Notes: a model not told the origin generated them from the sequence alone. DNA of 18,419 bases from JAXGPP01 sp964436865 (GCA_964436865.1 CAYTFK010000124.1:1-18419); one strand, 5' to 3'; counted from the first letter of the stretch, positions 7,649 through 16,186 are shown. Numbers and translations are program-made.

Positions 7649-7762
7649 CTCTCGCTCGGTATAGGTCGGCCAGCCTCGCCATTTGCGTTCGGCGCCAGCC
7701 TCCCGATCAGGCCGCAAAAGTTCACCACGGCACTTCTTCCTTGACGCGACGGATGTCCGGCA

Positions 7763-8749
7763 TTGCGTAAGACGATTCTGGCACTACTGAAGATCGGCCT
7801 GTCGGCGGCGATTATCGTCTGGCTGGTGTGGGACGCCCTGAACGACGACCCGGAAGCGCTCTCCAGCCTGCGGTACGGCCGCAAGGACTGGGGCCTGCTG
7901 GTGCTGGCGGGGATATCGTGCTCGACGGCGATCTTCATCTGCTACATCCGCTGGTGGCTGCTGGTTCGGGCCCTCGGCCTGCCTGCCCAGTTTCGCGACA
8001 CGCTGCGGATCGGGATGATCGGCTATCTCTTCAACTTGGCGCCCATGGGGATTGTCGGCGGCGATCTGTTGAAGGCCTGGCTCCTGTCGCGCGAGCAGGG
8101 GGGCCATCCTGCTCAGGCACTGGCCAGCGTGGGGGTCGACCGCGCCGTAGGAATGTGCTCGCTGTTCATCGTGGCTTCACTCGGCATCCTGGCAAGCGGC
8201 TTGTGGCGACACGAGGCGATCAATATCATCTGCCTGGCAACGCTCGCGGCCACGGTGGTCGGTTTGGGGTTCTCGGCCGCGCTGCTGGCGCCGGATTTTA
8301 CGGGTGGCGCCATTGGCCGCCTCCTCCGCCAACTCCCCTATCTCGGCGAGCCGGTCACGCGGCTCATATCAGCCGTGAGGATGTACCGCCACCACCAAGG
8401 CGTCCTGCTGGCGGCACTTCTCTTGAGCTTTGCCGTGCACAGCTTCTTCGTGACGGGTATCCACCTCATCTCGCGCGCCTTGCCGGGTCCGACCATGTCG
8501 TACGGCGAGCATTTCGTTGTCGCGCCGCTGGCCGCGGTGACCGGCGCGATTCCCCTTCCTGCCGGACCGCAGGAAGGAGCGATGAAGTATCTCTACGGCG
8601 AACTGGCGTCGGCCGGCTTGAAGGGCCTGGTCATCACACTCGTCTACCGTATCATCACGCTGCTGGTCGCCGCCGTCGGCACCGGCTACTATTTCGCCAG
8701 TCGCCGCGAAGTCGCCGAAGTGCTGCACGAGCACGAAGATGAGTCCTGA
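7763..8749 (+). CDS. YbhN/UPF0104-type flippase-like integral membrane protein
   Basis: The 328-residue protein has about eight hydrophobic segments and matches the lysylphosphatidylglycerol synthase transmembrane (flippase-like) family. This family includes the membrane part of MprF, YbhN and AglD-type proteins. Recognisable features are the first membrane helix at residues 5-22, the conserved MIGYLFNLAPMGIVGGDLLKAWLL segment around 85-108, and the following DRAVG (126-130), which stands where ERxxG is common. It has no attached catalytic domain, so it could move a lipid or lipid-linked intermediate across the inner membrane. The gmd gene 114 bases upstream makes a role in glycan or glycolipid export possible but unproven. 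The start is a TTG at 7763: the nearby ATG at 7753 runs into a stop after five codons, and the next internal Met would remove two membrane helices. Confidence 0.82.
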   Translation: MRKTILALLKIGLSAAIIVWLVWDALNDDPEALSSLRYGRKDWGLLVLAGISCSTAIFICYIRWWLLVRALGLPAQFRDTLRIGMIGYLFNLAPMGIVGGDLLKAWLLSREQGGHPAQALASVGVDRAVGMCSLFIVASLGILASGLWRHEAINIICLATLAATVVGLGFSAALLAPDFTGGAIGRLLRQLPYLGEPVTRLISAVRMYRHHQGVLLAALLLSFAVHSFFVTGIHLISRALPGPTMSYGEHFVVAPLAAVTGAIPLPAGPQEGAMKYLYGELASAGLKGLVITLVYRIITLLVAAVGTGYYFASRREVAEVLHEHEDES

Positions 8750-8750
8750 T

Positions 8751-8770
8751 CGGACGATGAGCATCGTCTG
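8751..8770 (+). terminator. hairpin directly after the flippase-like gene
   Basis: GACGATG (8753-8759) pairs with CATCGTC (8762-8768), extended by one wobble and one C-G pair, starting two bases after the stop codon. It has the position of a transcription end in this convergent 127-base gap. No T-tract follows, so it is at best a weak or factor-assisted terminator. Confidence 0.3.
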
Positions 8771-8876
8771 GTCGCGTGTGCCAACGGGGCGAGCAGACGC
8801 CGCGCCCGGTCGACAACGCGGGGAAGCGTCGCGCCATCGACGGCGGCAACCGCGATGCCCGCCGCGGCAGGGGCTC

Positions 8877-11800
8877 TCACCAATCGAATCCGAGATCCGC
8901 CAGTCCTTCGCGGATCGTGGCGAGATTCCACAGTCGCAGAGTCCCGTCGGCGCCGCCGCTGGCCAGGGTGGCGCCGTCACGACTGAAAGCCAAGGCGGTC
9001 ACCTCCTCATCGTGGGCTTCCCATTGCGCCAGTTCGACGCCCGTAGCCGCCTGCCAGAGCCGGATAGTGCGATCCTCCCCGCCGGAAGCCACGAGTCGTC
9101 CATCGGCGCTGATCGCCAGGGCCGATACGGGTCCCCGGTGAGCTAGCCATGAGCCCAGTTCAATTCCAGCGCGCGGGTCGGCGACGTTCACCCGGCCATG
9201 CTCATCCCCCGAGAAGACCCTCTCGCCGTCGGGGCTGAAACTCACGCAGCGGACCTGGAACACGTATCGGACCATCGCGCCTTCCGCCCCTTCCTTCCGC
9301 TTCCATCCCGTGAGGCGGTCCGAGGTGACGATCGCATGGTCGAGGCGATTGAGCGCGCGACGGGTGCGCGTGTCCCAGATCTGAATTCCATCGTTGCCGC
9401 TGGCAAGCAATTCTCCGTCGGCGCTGACGGCCAGGCACGGGGAATCGCCCGACCACTCGGTGACGATATGGCCTTCGCCGGTCGCCAGGTTCCACAGGAC
9501 CAGGCACAGTTCACTTGCGCCTTGCGACCCGCCGCCGCCGGCTGCCGGATACCAGACGGCCCAGATCGCGCCCGCCCAATGGCCGCCACTGTCGAGGACG
9601 AGCTTGTTGCGCCATGGGACGAGGAAGGCCTGCGACCGATCGCGGAATCGGTGGGGCGGAACGGGTGGGGGCTGCAAGAGGAGTTCTCGGTTGCCTGTTC
9701 CCATCTGGGATAGTCTGAACGGCTTCACCTTGATTTCGCTGGGGCTAGTGGGGAAATCGGCGACCCACAGCGAGCCGTCAGGCTGGTAAACGGCCGTGAC
9801 GCCTTCAGGCTGACCGGCCGGCGCGCGCAGCCATGGGCTCCCCGGTCCCGTTTCAATATCCCAGAGCGTGCCGTTTGCGGCCAAACGTGCCGAGTCGGGA
9901 TGAATGGTGATCTCGCTGACAGGCTCTCCTGTCATGACGAAAGGAGTTGGATAGGCCACTTCCCAGACGTTGACGAATGTGCGGTCGTAGCCGTATTGAG
10001 ATCCGTCGGGCCTGGCGATCTCGCCGGGCGCGATCGTCGCCAGAAAGCGACCGTTGCCGCTCCAGACCGGGCTGTGCTGGTCACGCAGCGTCAGCAATTT
10101 CTGCCGGCGATCGACGTCCCACAGGCAGAGGACATCGATGTTCTTCTGAGAATAGCTGACCAGCAGGCGGGCGTTGGGGCTGAAGGCTCCCCGCTGAAAC
10201 AGGTTCCAGTTGCCGTCACCGTACACCTGCCCGCTGAACCCGGTCGTGGTTTGTCCTGTGACCCGGTCCCAAATGTCGAAGGTTCCCGGCCTCGCAGGGC
10301 TGTCGAACGCCAGACGCCGCCCATCGGAGCTGAACTGCAGGCCGAAGGGTTCGAGGTTTGCGGGAACGGCGCCGGGCACACTCGCCGCGGCCCGGTTTTG
10401 CGTTATGTCCCAGATGGTCAGCTTTCCGTCCGCTGCCCCAGGACTGTCGCCGAGGGCTGCCCACCGAGCGTCGGCGCTCAAAGCGAGCGGGACCATGCCC
10501 TCGGGGATTGCAGCGTATTCTCGCCCTGTCTCCGTATTCAGTCGTACCAGACGCGGCCATCCACGTTGGACGAGCAATTCATCGGCGGCGAGGAAGGCAA
10601 TGACCCCCGCACGGTCGTGGGATGGGCCCAGTTCAAGCGTTCTGGCGGCGCCTGCGGCGACGTCGCGCAGCAGGATCGCATTCCTGTCTCCCGTGGACTG
10701 CGTCACGGCGAGCGTCGAACCGTCGGGGCTGAACGCGAAGGGGCCACCCGACCAGCTTATGGGTTTGCCGATGTCTTGTTGCCGCGCTGCGTCCCACAAT
10801 CGCAGGTGGTCTTGTTGCGGCGATGCTAACGCCACGAACCCGCCGCGCGGGCTCAAGGCGAAAGGAGCGTGCTGGGTATAGATCGACGGATTCAGGCCCG
10901 AAGCCCCAATTCCGAAGTTGGCGCCGCTCGATCGGAGGGCCGTTTCGCCGAGCGGTTGGTCCGAGGTGATGCGGTAGATCGTGAGTCGATCCGTGTCTCC
11001 CTTCTCCCACGGTTCTCGTTCCCCATCTGCCGGCGACCACTGCGGACCGTACCCGAACTTGCCGTGAATGGCCAGAAGATTTCCGTCACCGCTGAACTTC
11101 ATGCTGAAGACGTGACCGACAGGAATTTGGCGCACGAGGCGAACGCCGGGAGAGAGCAGGGTTTGAACGGCCTCGCGGCGCAACTCGGACGTATCGTTGA
11201 GGGCCCGGGCCTGCCTGATCAACGCCAGCGCTTCCGATCGGTCGTGGGAAAGACGCTTCTGCCGGGCTTGTTCATACAGGGTGTGCCAGAGGCGCTGCCG
11301 GGCGAGCATCGTCTGCCCGTCGGCGATCAGCTTCTGCTCGATCCGTGCATGGCGTTCCAGTTGAAATCGCCAACCGCCGATCAGCAGGATGAGCGTCGCG
11401 GCCACGCTGACTGCCAGCAAGGCGGCGGATATCGGCCGGCGCCTGGCCCACTTCACCGCGCGCGTCAGGCGGTTGGCTGGCCGCGCCCTGATCGGTTCGC
11501 CGGCGAGGTATCGTCTCAGTTCCGCGGCCAGTTCGCGGGCTGTGTGATAGCGAGCCTGCCGGCGCTTCTCCAGGCACTTCAGGGCGATTGTCTCCAGGTC
11601 CCGTGGAATACGGGCATCGAGTCGGCGCGGTGCGACGGGCTCCTGTTCGAGCACCTGCCGGAGCGTCTCCAACGGACTGGCCGCCTGGAACGGTGCACGG
11701 CCGACCAGCAGCCGGTAGAGAATGGCGCCGAGCGCATACACGTCGGCCGCCGGACCGACTTCCTCCATCTTGCCGGCTGCCTGCTCCGGCGGCATGTAGC

Positions 11801-12476
11801 CTGGGGTGCCGAGGATCTGTCCGGTGACGGTCAGACCGCCCGCCGCCGCGACGCGTTTGGCCAGGCCAAAATCGGTGATGCGCGGATTGCCTTCCCGGTC
11901 GAGCAACACGTTCTCCGGCTTCAGATCCCGGTGGATGACGCCTTTACCGTGGGCGTATTCCACCGCTTCGGAAACCATCGCCACCAGCGACGCCGCCAGG
12001 CGCGGTTCCAGTGGCCCCTTGGAAGCCTTCGCGGCGAGGCTTTCGCCGTCAACGAAGCCCATGGAGAAATAGTGCTGACCTTCGTGCTGGCCGACTTCGA
12101 AGACCGGCACGATTCCCGGATGATCGAGCTGCGCCGCGGACTCCGCTTCGATCTGAAACCGGCTGATGTCGTCCTCGTCGGCCCATTGGCCGGCGAGGAT
12201 CATCTTCAGGGCGACAACGCGGTTGAGGCTCGTTTGCCGCGCTTTATACACCACGCCCATTCCACCCCGGGCGATTTCTTTGAGCAACTCATAGTCGCCG
12301 AAGGAGCGAGCCGGCGCGGCCGCCGCCAGGTCGGCCGGCGGGCTGAAGTTCAGCGTTGCCGCCTCGCCGGAGATTATCTCCTGCGGCGGCGTGTCGGCTG
12401 GGTGACCTGGCTGCGCCACGCCGTCCCCGCGGTTCTGCTGGTCAGGTTCGCCGGGACCACTCGGTTGTTTGACCAT
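8877..12476 (-). CDS. transmembrane serine/threonine protein kinase with long C-terminal WD40 region
   Basis: The 1199-residue protein starts with a low-complexity leader of about 58 residues. A complete Hanks-type kinase domain follows: glycine loop IARGGMGVVY (68-77), Lys91, HRDLKPEN with catalytic Asp184, DFGLAK (202-207), the GTPGYMPPEQ activation segment (223-232) and a conserved C-lobe to about 326. One membrane helix is predicted at about 350-367, just after a basic ARRR stop-transfer segment. The remaining 830 residues contain at least ten WD-type strand ends (for example LRLWDAA, LTIWDIT, LCLWDVD, LVLWNLA, IQIWDTR, IRLWQAA, LRLWNLA), enough for one or two beta-propellers outside the membrane. 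Such kinase-WD40 fusions are characteristic of planctomycetes. The kinase probably responds to something bound by the propeller; the ligand and target are unknown. It is the last gene of a four-gene minus-strand run, 60 bases after the ceramidase-like gene, and could be cotranscribed. Confidence 0.9.
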   Translation of the reverse strand: MVKQPSGPGEPDQQNRGDGVAQPGHPADTPPQEIISGEAATLNFSPPADLAAAAPARSFGDYELLKEIARGGMGVVYKARQTSLNRVVALKMILAGQWADEDDISRFQIEAESAAQLDHPGIVPVFEVGQHEGQHYFSMGFVDGESLAAKASKGPLEPRLAASLVAMVSEAVEYAHGKGVIHRDLKPENVLLDREGNPRITDFGLAKRVAAAGGLTVTGQILGTPGYMPPEQAAGKMEEVGPAADVYALGAILYRLLVGRAPFQAASPLETLRQVLEQEPVAPRRLDARIPRDLETIALKCLEKRRQARYHTARELAAELRRYLAGEPIRARPANRLTRAVKWARRRPISAALLAVSVAATLILLIGGWRFQLERHARIEQKLIADGQTMLARQRLWHTLYEQARQKRLSHDRSEALALIRQARALNDTSELRREAVQTLLSPGVRLVRQIPVGHVFSMKFSGDGNLLAIHGKFGYGPQWSPADGEREPWEKGDTDRLTIYRITSDQPLGETALRSSGANFGIGASGLNPSIYTQHAPFALSPRGGFVALASPQQDHLRLWDAARQQDIGKPISWSGGPFAFSPDGSTLAVTQSTGDRNAILLRDVAAGAARTLELGPSHDRAGVIAFLAADELLVQRGWPRLVRLNTETGREYAAIPEGMVPLALSADARWAALGDSPGAADGKLTIWDITQNRAAASVPGAVPANLEPFGLQFSSDGRRLAFDSPARPGTFDIWDRVTGQTTTGFSGQVYGDGNWNLFQRGAFSPNARLLVSYSQKNIDVLCLWDVDRRQKLLTLRDQHSPVWSGNGRFLATIAPGEIARPDGSQYGYDRTFVNVWEVAYPTPFVMTGEPVSEITIHPDSARLAANGTLWDIETGPGSPWLRAPAGQPEGVTAVYQPDGSLWVADFPTSPSEIKVKPFRLSQMGTGNRELLLQPPPVPPHRFRDRSQAFLVPWRNKLVLDSGGHWAGAIWAVWYPAAGGGGSQGASELCLVLWNLATGEGHIVTEWSGDSPCLAVSADGELLASGNDGIQIWDTRTRRALNRLDHAIVTSDRLTGWKRKEGAEGAMVRYVFQVRCVSFSPDGERVFSGDEHGRVNVADPRAGIELGSWLAHRGPVSALAISADGRLVASGGEDRTIRLWQAATGVELAQWEAHDEEVTALAFSRDGATLASGGADGTLRLWNLATIREGLADLGFDW

Positions 12477-12494
12477 GCGTCACCCGCGAGGTCT

Positions 12495-12551
12495 CCGCAA
12501 TCCGGCTTGCGGCTTGTAGCGGATTACAGAGCCGCCCTACGGTGCGGTGGC
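12495..12551. repeat. cluster of three adjacent hairpins at the ceramidase-like/kinase gap
   Basis: Three inverted repeats follow each other. CCGCAA/TTGCGG has a six-base loop (12495-12512). GGCTTGTA/TACA-g-AGCC has one bulged base (12511-12533). GCCGCC/GGTGGC has one wobble pair (12531-12551). They fill the 60-base gap and run over the stop codon of the ceramidase-like gene (12537-12539). No T-tract is present. It could be an intergenic mosaic palindromic repeat or an mRNA-processing or attenuation structure between two co-directional genes. Confidence 0.4.
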
Positions 12552-13952
12552 TGATGGCTTCTGCGCTTCGGCGTGCATCTCGTTGAGCATTCGTGTGGCG
12601 GCGGTGACGAGCATCTCGCCGGAGCCTTCGCCGCAGCGGGCGCTGATCACCTCGTAGTTCCCCTCGGCATAGGCCGAGCGGTTGGGGATGTAGCCGACCG
12701 AGCCGTTGGCCAGTTCGGCGATGTGCGTCTGGCGGAAGGGGGACACCGCCTTGATGCTCAAGCCGATGTCGACGAAGATTTCGCCGGGCAGCGAGACCCA
12801 GGCCAGTTCGTCGCCCAATGTGATCACCTGGACCTCGACCTCCAGCGGCTTGCCCTGGCGCTCGGCGACGTCGAGCGCCTTGTAGGCCTGGACCTGTTCG
12901 AGGAATTTCGCTGCGGATCCCTTCTTCTTGATCTCTTCAGCCTGGCGAACGTCTTCCTCGCTCACCGGCGGCAAGGGCAACTGGAGCATTTCGTGCCGCA
13001 CGCGAAGCGTGGCGGCTTCGACGGGGCGGAGGTCCATATAGGCTTTCATCACGCTGGCGGCGAGAATCGTTCCGAGGCGGATCGCCTCGTCGCGGCCGTG
13101 CTGCCGGCCGCCCCACTGGACATTGAAGTGGTTCAGGTCGCCGCAGCAACCGTTGGCGAAGAGGGTCTGCATTGCCTCGCCGCGGTACTCGGCCAGGCGC
13201 ATGGCGAGCACGCCCGGATAGTCTGCCGAAATCTGCTCACCGCCGGTGGTGTCGGTGTGCATGGCGTAGTTGACGTAGGTCGCCAGCGGCTGGCGCTCGG
13301 CGGTCTCGAAATAGACCACGCCCACCTCGGGATCGATGGGGCTTACCGGGCGGATGATGTTCGGATTGAGCTTACCCGGATTCCAGCCGACGGTGCCGTC
13401 TTTCATCCAGAAGCGGCGGCAGTAGGCGAGGCGGTCTTCCGATTCGCGGGCGCAGGAGACGATCGCCGGCGCGGCCTTGGCCTGGGCGTCGGCCACCGCC
13501 TGGGCGAGGAGTCCGGGCAGGCTGGCCGTGTAGGCCTGGGCCTTGTCGTTGCTGCCGCCGTCGAGTTCGTCTTTGCTCGACTGGCGCGGCAGCGACGGGC
13601 CGGTGTGGGTGTGGGTCGCTGAGATCATCACGTTGCCGCCGGGAATGCCCGTCTTCTCCTCGATCGCCTGGCGGCTGGCTTCGATCGTGTGCCGCGGAAT
13701 GCTGATGAGGTCGCACGTAACGAGGGCGACCTTGGTCTGGCCATCGTCGAGCACCAGGGCCTTGGCGTAGAGATCGTCGAGCACGCCCTGGGCGCCCCGG
13801 GCGTGGTAATAGCCGGCCAAGGGGATGCCGAGCGGCGGGGTGATCTTTGCCGAGGCAGCGCCGACCTTGAGTTCGGCGGCCAGTGCGGGCACGGCAAACA
13901 GCGCTATGAGCGCCAGGCAGATCACAAATCGGGTCGCGGATTGCTTCTTCAT
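12537..13952 (-). CDS. secreted neutral/alkaline ceramidase-family hydrolase, nucleophile Ser not conserved
   Basis: The 471-residue protein has a clear Sec signal peptide (hydrophobic 9-22, cleavage after Ala25 or Ala26). It matches the N-terminal domain of the neutral/alkaline non-lysosomal ceramidase family, zinc amidases that cleave the N-acyl bond of ceramide. Candidate zinc ligands are visible: SATHTHTGP (His114/His116), YAMHTDT (His232), LPGEIF (Glu391) and a Tyr in the GYIPNRSAYAEGNYE region. The segment equivalent to the family's GDVSPN motif reads GDLNHFN, so Asn274 appears to stand in place of the Ser nucleophile. It is also shorter than true bacterial ceramidases of about 650 residues and lacks their C-terminal domain. 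I infer a related but different hydrolase. An AGGAG ribosome site overlaps the stop codon of the GH2 gene 13 bases upstream, so translation of the two is probably coupled. Confidence 0.85.
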   Translation of the reverse strand: MKKQSATRFVICLALIALFAVPALAAELKVGAASAKITPPLGIPLAGYYHARGAQGVLDDLYAKALVLDDGQTKVALVTCDLISIPRHTIEASRQAIEEKTGIPGGNVMISATHTHTGPSLPRQSSKDELDGGSNDKAQAYTASLPGLLAQAVADAQAKAAPAIVSCARESEDRLAYCRRFWMKDGTVGWNPGKLNPNIIRPVSPIDPEVGVVYFETAERQPLATYVNYAMHTDTTGGEQISADYPGVLAMRLAEYRGEAMQTLFANGCCGDLNHFNVQWGGRQHGRDEAIRLGTILAASVMKAYMDLRPVEAATLRVRHEMLQLPLPPVSEEDVRQAEEIKKKGSAAKFLEQVQAYKALDVAERQGKPLEVEVQVITLGDELAWVSLPGEIFVDIGLSIKAVSPFRQTHIAELANGSVGYIPNRSAYAEGNYEVISARCGEGSGEMLVTAATRMLNEMHAEAQKPSATAP

Positions 13953-13962
13953 GGCAAGAGGG

Positions 13963-13967
13963 CTCCT
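13963..13967 (-). promoter_or_regulatory. ribosome binding site overlapping the GH2 stop codon
   Basis: AGGAG on the minus strand shares bases with the TAG stop of the glycosidase gene and lies ten bases before the ATG of the ceramidase-family gene. This arrangement suggests translational coupling and a shared mRNA. Confidence 0.55.
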
Positions 13968-16077
13968 ATTTCACCTGGAAGTCGCGGAGGCTGCGGACGG
14001 GCCGCCCGTCGACGCCGGTAATCTCGGCGGCGAGAGTATACTTGCCCGGCTCGCGGGGAAATTCAACCCGGAATGTGAGGATCTGGCGGCCGCAGGAATC
14101 GACGGCGCACGACTGGGGGGCGGCGATGGCCGGCTGACCGTCGATCGACAGTTTCACTTCGCCCGACCAGGTGCCGGGCAGGTCGTTGACGACATAGACC
14201 TGAATCTCCTGCTTCGCAGCGGCGGCGACTTCTTCGGCCCAGAAGTTGAGCATCAGGCCGACCGGGTGGAAGGCGTCGCTAACGTACTGTTCAAAGAGCG
14301 GCTCGAAGGTGAGCTTCTCGATGTCGGTGAAGTCGTCGCTGGTGGCACCGCCTTCGGGGCGCGGCCTGTCGCCGGGGCGCGAGTAGCCCAGGCCGCAGAA
14401 GTGGAGCACGCCGGCCGCCTCGCGGTGGCCGCGCCAGAACTCGGTGAGCGCGGCAACGTTACGGGCGTGGACCAGGCGGCGCTGGTCGACGGTGGAATTT
14501 TGGCCGAGGATGTTCTCGTAGACTTTCTCGGTGAGGCAGGTCACCGTGCCATCGCGGTTGAGCCAGAGCCAGTCGTACTCGTTGATGATGATCGGAACGT
14601 CGATCACCTTCTGGGCGTCGTGGAGGTGCGGCACGCCGGAGTGCGCGGCCAGTTCCGAAAGGCGGAACGGCTTCTGCTTGTTCCAGTCGCGAATGAAGAG
14701 GTAAGGATGCGACTCGACGCAGTCTTTCTCGCTCTGGGGCTCGGCCCAACCGTTCTCCCAGGGGCGATCGGAAAGGTCGAGGTGGCGGACCGCCTGAAGG
14801 GCCTTGCCCGTCTCCTTGGTCTGGCTCTCGTTCTGGGCGTCCCAGATGACCACGCAGGGATGGTTCCACCGCTCGCGCATCCACTCTGTGTACTCGGGGA
14901 TGATTTTCTCGGCCACCGGGTTTTCGGGCGCTTTGCTCAGGAGCCAGATGGGGAACTCGTCTTGAATCAGGAAGCCTTCTTCGTCGGCGATGTCGTACCA
15001 GATTTCGGGCGGGAAGCCGATGCAGTAGCGGATCGAACTCCAGTGCATCGTCTTGTATTTCTGGTGCAGGCGGCGGACCCACTCGGCCCGCCAGGGCTTG
15101 TCGCCGCGGAGCGCGTCTTCGAAGAAGCGGTAGCAGGTGACGTTGGTGCCCCGCATGTAGTAGGGCTTGCCGTTGAGCACCGCCCGCTTGTTTGCGCGGT
15201 CGAAGGCAAACGAGCGCATGCCGAACCGCACCCGGGCGGCGTCGCTGCCGGTGCCTAGCTTCACCGCGTAAAGAAACGGATCGTCGGGCGACCAGAGGCG
15301 GCAGTTCGGGATCGGGATCACAAGCTCGACTTTTGTTTCCGCGTTGGCTTCGAGGTGGACCGGCGGCGATTGGGCGGAGCCGACCGCTTTGCCGCCGACC
15401 GCTTCGGCCACGTCGGCCTTGAGCTGGAAGTCGCAGGCCTTTGAGCCGGCGGCGATCTCGGCGACGACGCGGACCTTCTTGCCAACGATATCGGGCACCG
15501 TCTGCACGTTGACGATTCGCGGCGGCGCGGTGAGGATCAGTTCCACCGAGTCGTAGATGCCGGGCAGGTAGAGGTACTTCTCGAAGTCCCAGCCGGTGGG
15601 CATGTCTTGCGGCATCGAATCGCGATCGGCGCCCACGCGGACCACGAGTTCGTTCGCCTGGCCCTCGCCCTTGAGATAGGGCCGCACGTCGAGATACGCG
15701 GGCGTGAAGCACGGCAGGTGTTCGGCGGCAAGCTGGCCGTTCACCCAGACCTTGGTGCCGTAGCGGGCCTTGTGCAGCTTGAGAATGGCGACTTCCGGGA
15801 GCGGGCCGTCGAGCTTGAACTCGCGGCGGTACCAGAACGCCTGGCGGAGGTCGCTCTTCTTGCCCACTTCGGCAAAGGCCGGTTGCGCCATATCGACGAG
15901 CCCCGGCACCGGCACGGTGTGGGAGAAGTCTTGGGGTTTGGCATCCATGTTCCCTTCGGCGATTTGCCACTGGCCGTCGAGCGAGATCACCTGCCGCGGC
16001 GGCTCAGGCCTGAGCGCGGCGGCGGCAATGGATGGGAGCAGCAAGCACACGATGAATGCGAGGTAACGGAGGTTCAT
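13966..16077 (-). CDS. secreted glycoside hydrolase family 2 protein (beta-galactosidase/glucuronidase-like)
   Basis: This 703-residue protein has a signal peptide (hydrophobic 5-18, cleavage near Ala20/Ala21). The usual GH2 order follows: a sugar-binding jelly-roll domain (about 30-185, with ISLDGQWQ, FWYRREF and VWVNG), an immunoglobulin-like domain (about 188-290, ending at LWSPDDPFLY and RFGMRSF) and a TIM barrel. In the barrel, WNHPCVVIWDAQNES places the acid/base Glu417 after Asn416, and IIINEYDWLW gives Glu500 as the likely nucleophile, so it should be active. A beta-rich C-terminal region ends the protein. The substrate could be a beta-galactoside, mannoside or glucuronide and cannot be told from sequence. 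The ATG at 16077 directly precedes the signal peptide; an in-frame ATG at 16143 would add 22 non-signal residues overlapping a palindromic repeat. The sulfatase gene lies upstream and the ceramidase-family gene 13 bases downstream. Confidence 0.87.
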   Translation of the reverse strand: MNLRYLAFIVCLLLPSIAAAALRPEPPRQVISLDGQWQIAEGNMDAKPQDFSHTVPVPGLVDMAQPAFAEVGKKSDLRQAFWYRREFKLDGPLPEVAILKLHKARYGTKVWVNGQLAAEHLPCFTPAYLDVRPYLKGEGQANELVVRVGADRDSMPQDMPTGWDFEKYLYLPGIYDSVELILTAPPRIVNVQTVPDIVGKKVRVVAEIAAGSKACDFQLKADVAEAVGGKAVGSAQSPPVHLEANAETKVELVIPIPNCRLWSPDDPFLYAVKLGTGSDAARVRFGMRSFAFDRANKRAVLNGKPYYMRGTNVTCYRFFEDALRGDKPWRAEWVRRLHQKYKTMHWSSIRYCIGFPPEIWYDIADEEGFLIQDEFPIWLLSKAPENPVAEKIIPEYTEWMRERWNHPCVVIWDAQNESQTKETGKALQAVRHLDLSDRPWENGWAEPQSEKDCVESHPYLFIRDWNKQKPFRLSELAAHSGVPHLHDAQKVIDVPIIINEYDWLWLNRDGTVTCLTEKVYENILGQNSTVDQRRLVHARNVAALTEFWRGHREAAGVLHFCGLGYSRPGDRPRPEGGATSDDFTDIEKLTFEPLFEQYVSDAFHPVGLMLNFWAEEVAAAAKQEIQVYVVNDLPGTWSGEVKLSIDGQPAIAAPQSCAVDSCGRQILTFRVEFPREPGKYTLAAEITGVDGRPVRSLRDFQVK

Positions 16078-16132
16078 GGCAGGTTTCAGTGTTGTTGAGG
16101 GACAGTGCAACGGGCATCTCGGGCTTTTCAAT

Positions 16133-16186
16133 GTACTCCTCACGCACAGCGTGAGGAAACCGCATCACGCGGAGCGTGATGAGTAC
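16133..16186. repeat. REP-like double hairpin (BIME-type element)
   Basis: Two perfect hairpins stand back to back: CCTCACGC-ACA-GCGTGAGG (16138-16156) and CATCACGC-GGA-GCGTGATG (16163-16181), separated by six bases. The outer arms GTACTC (16133-16138) and GAGTAC (16181-16186) also pair, so the whole element could fold as a three-way junction. Each half, read from outside, is GTACTC-NN-CACGC-loop-GCGTG, and a third half-unit occurs at 4-25. It fills much of the 119-base gap between the sulfatase and the GH2 gene. There is no open reading frame in it. Confidence 0.75.

Noticed and set aside
10869..12554. 561-residue open frame on the plus strand
   Set aside because: It is antisense to the kinase domain, which is unmistakable on the minus strand. 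Long antisense frames are expected in GC-rich coding DNA.
13825..15258. 477-residue open frame on the plus strand
   Set aside because: It is antisense to the GH2 gene with composition biased to Ala, Gly, Val, Asp and Arg and no recognisable motif.
16078..16143. Upstream ATG for the GH2 gene
   Set aside because: It would place 22 non-hydrophobic residues before the signal peptide and overlap the double-hairpin repeat.
16133..16186. Rho-independent terminator of the sulfatase or GH2 gene
   Set aside because: It lies downstream of the sulfatase stop and upstream of the GH2 start, but no T-tract follows on the minus strand, and the paired symmetric structure fits a REP-type repeat better.
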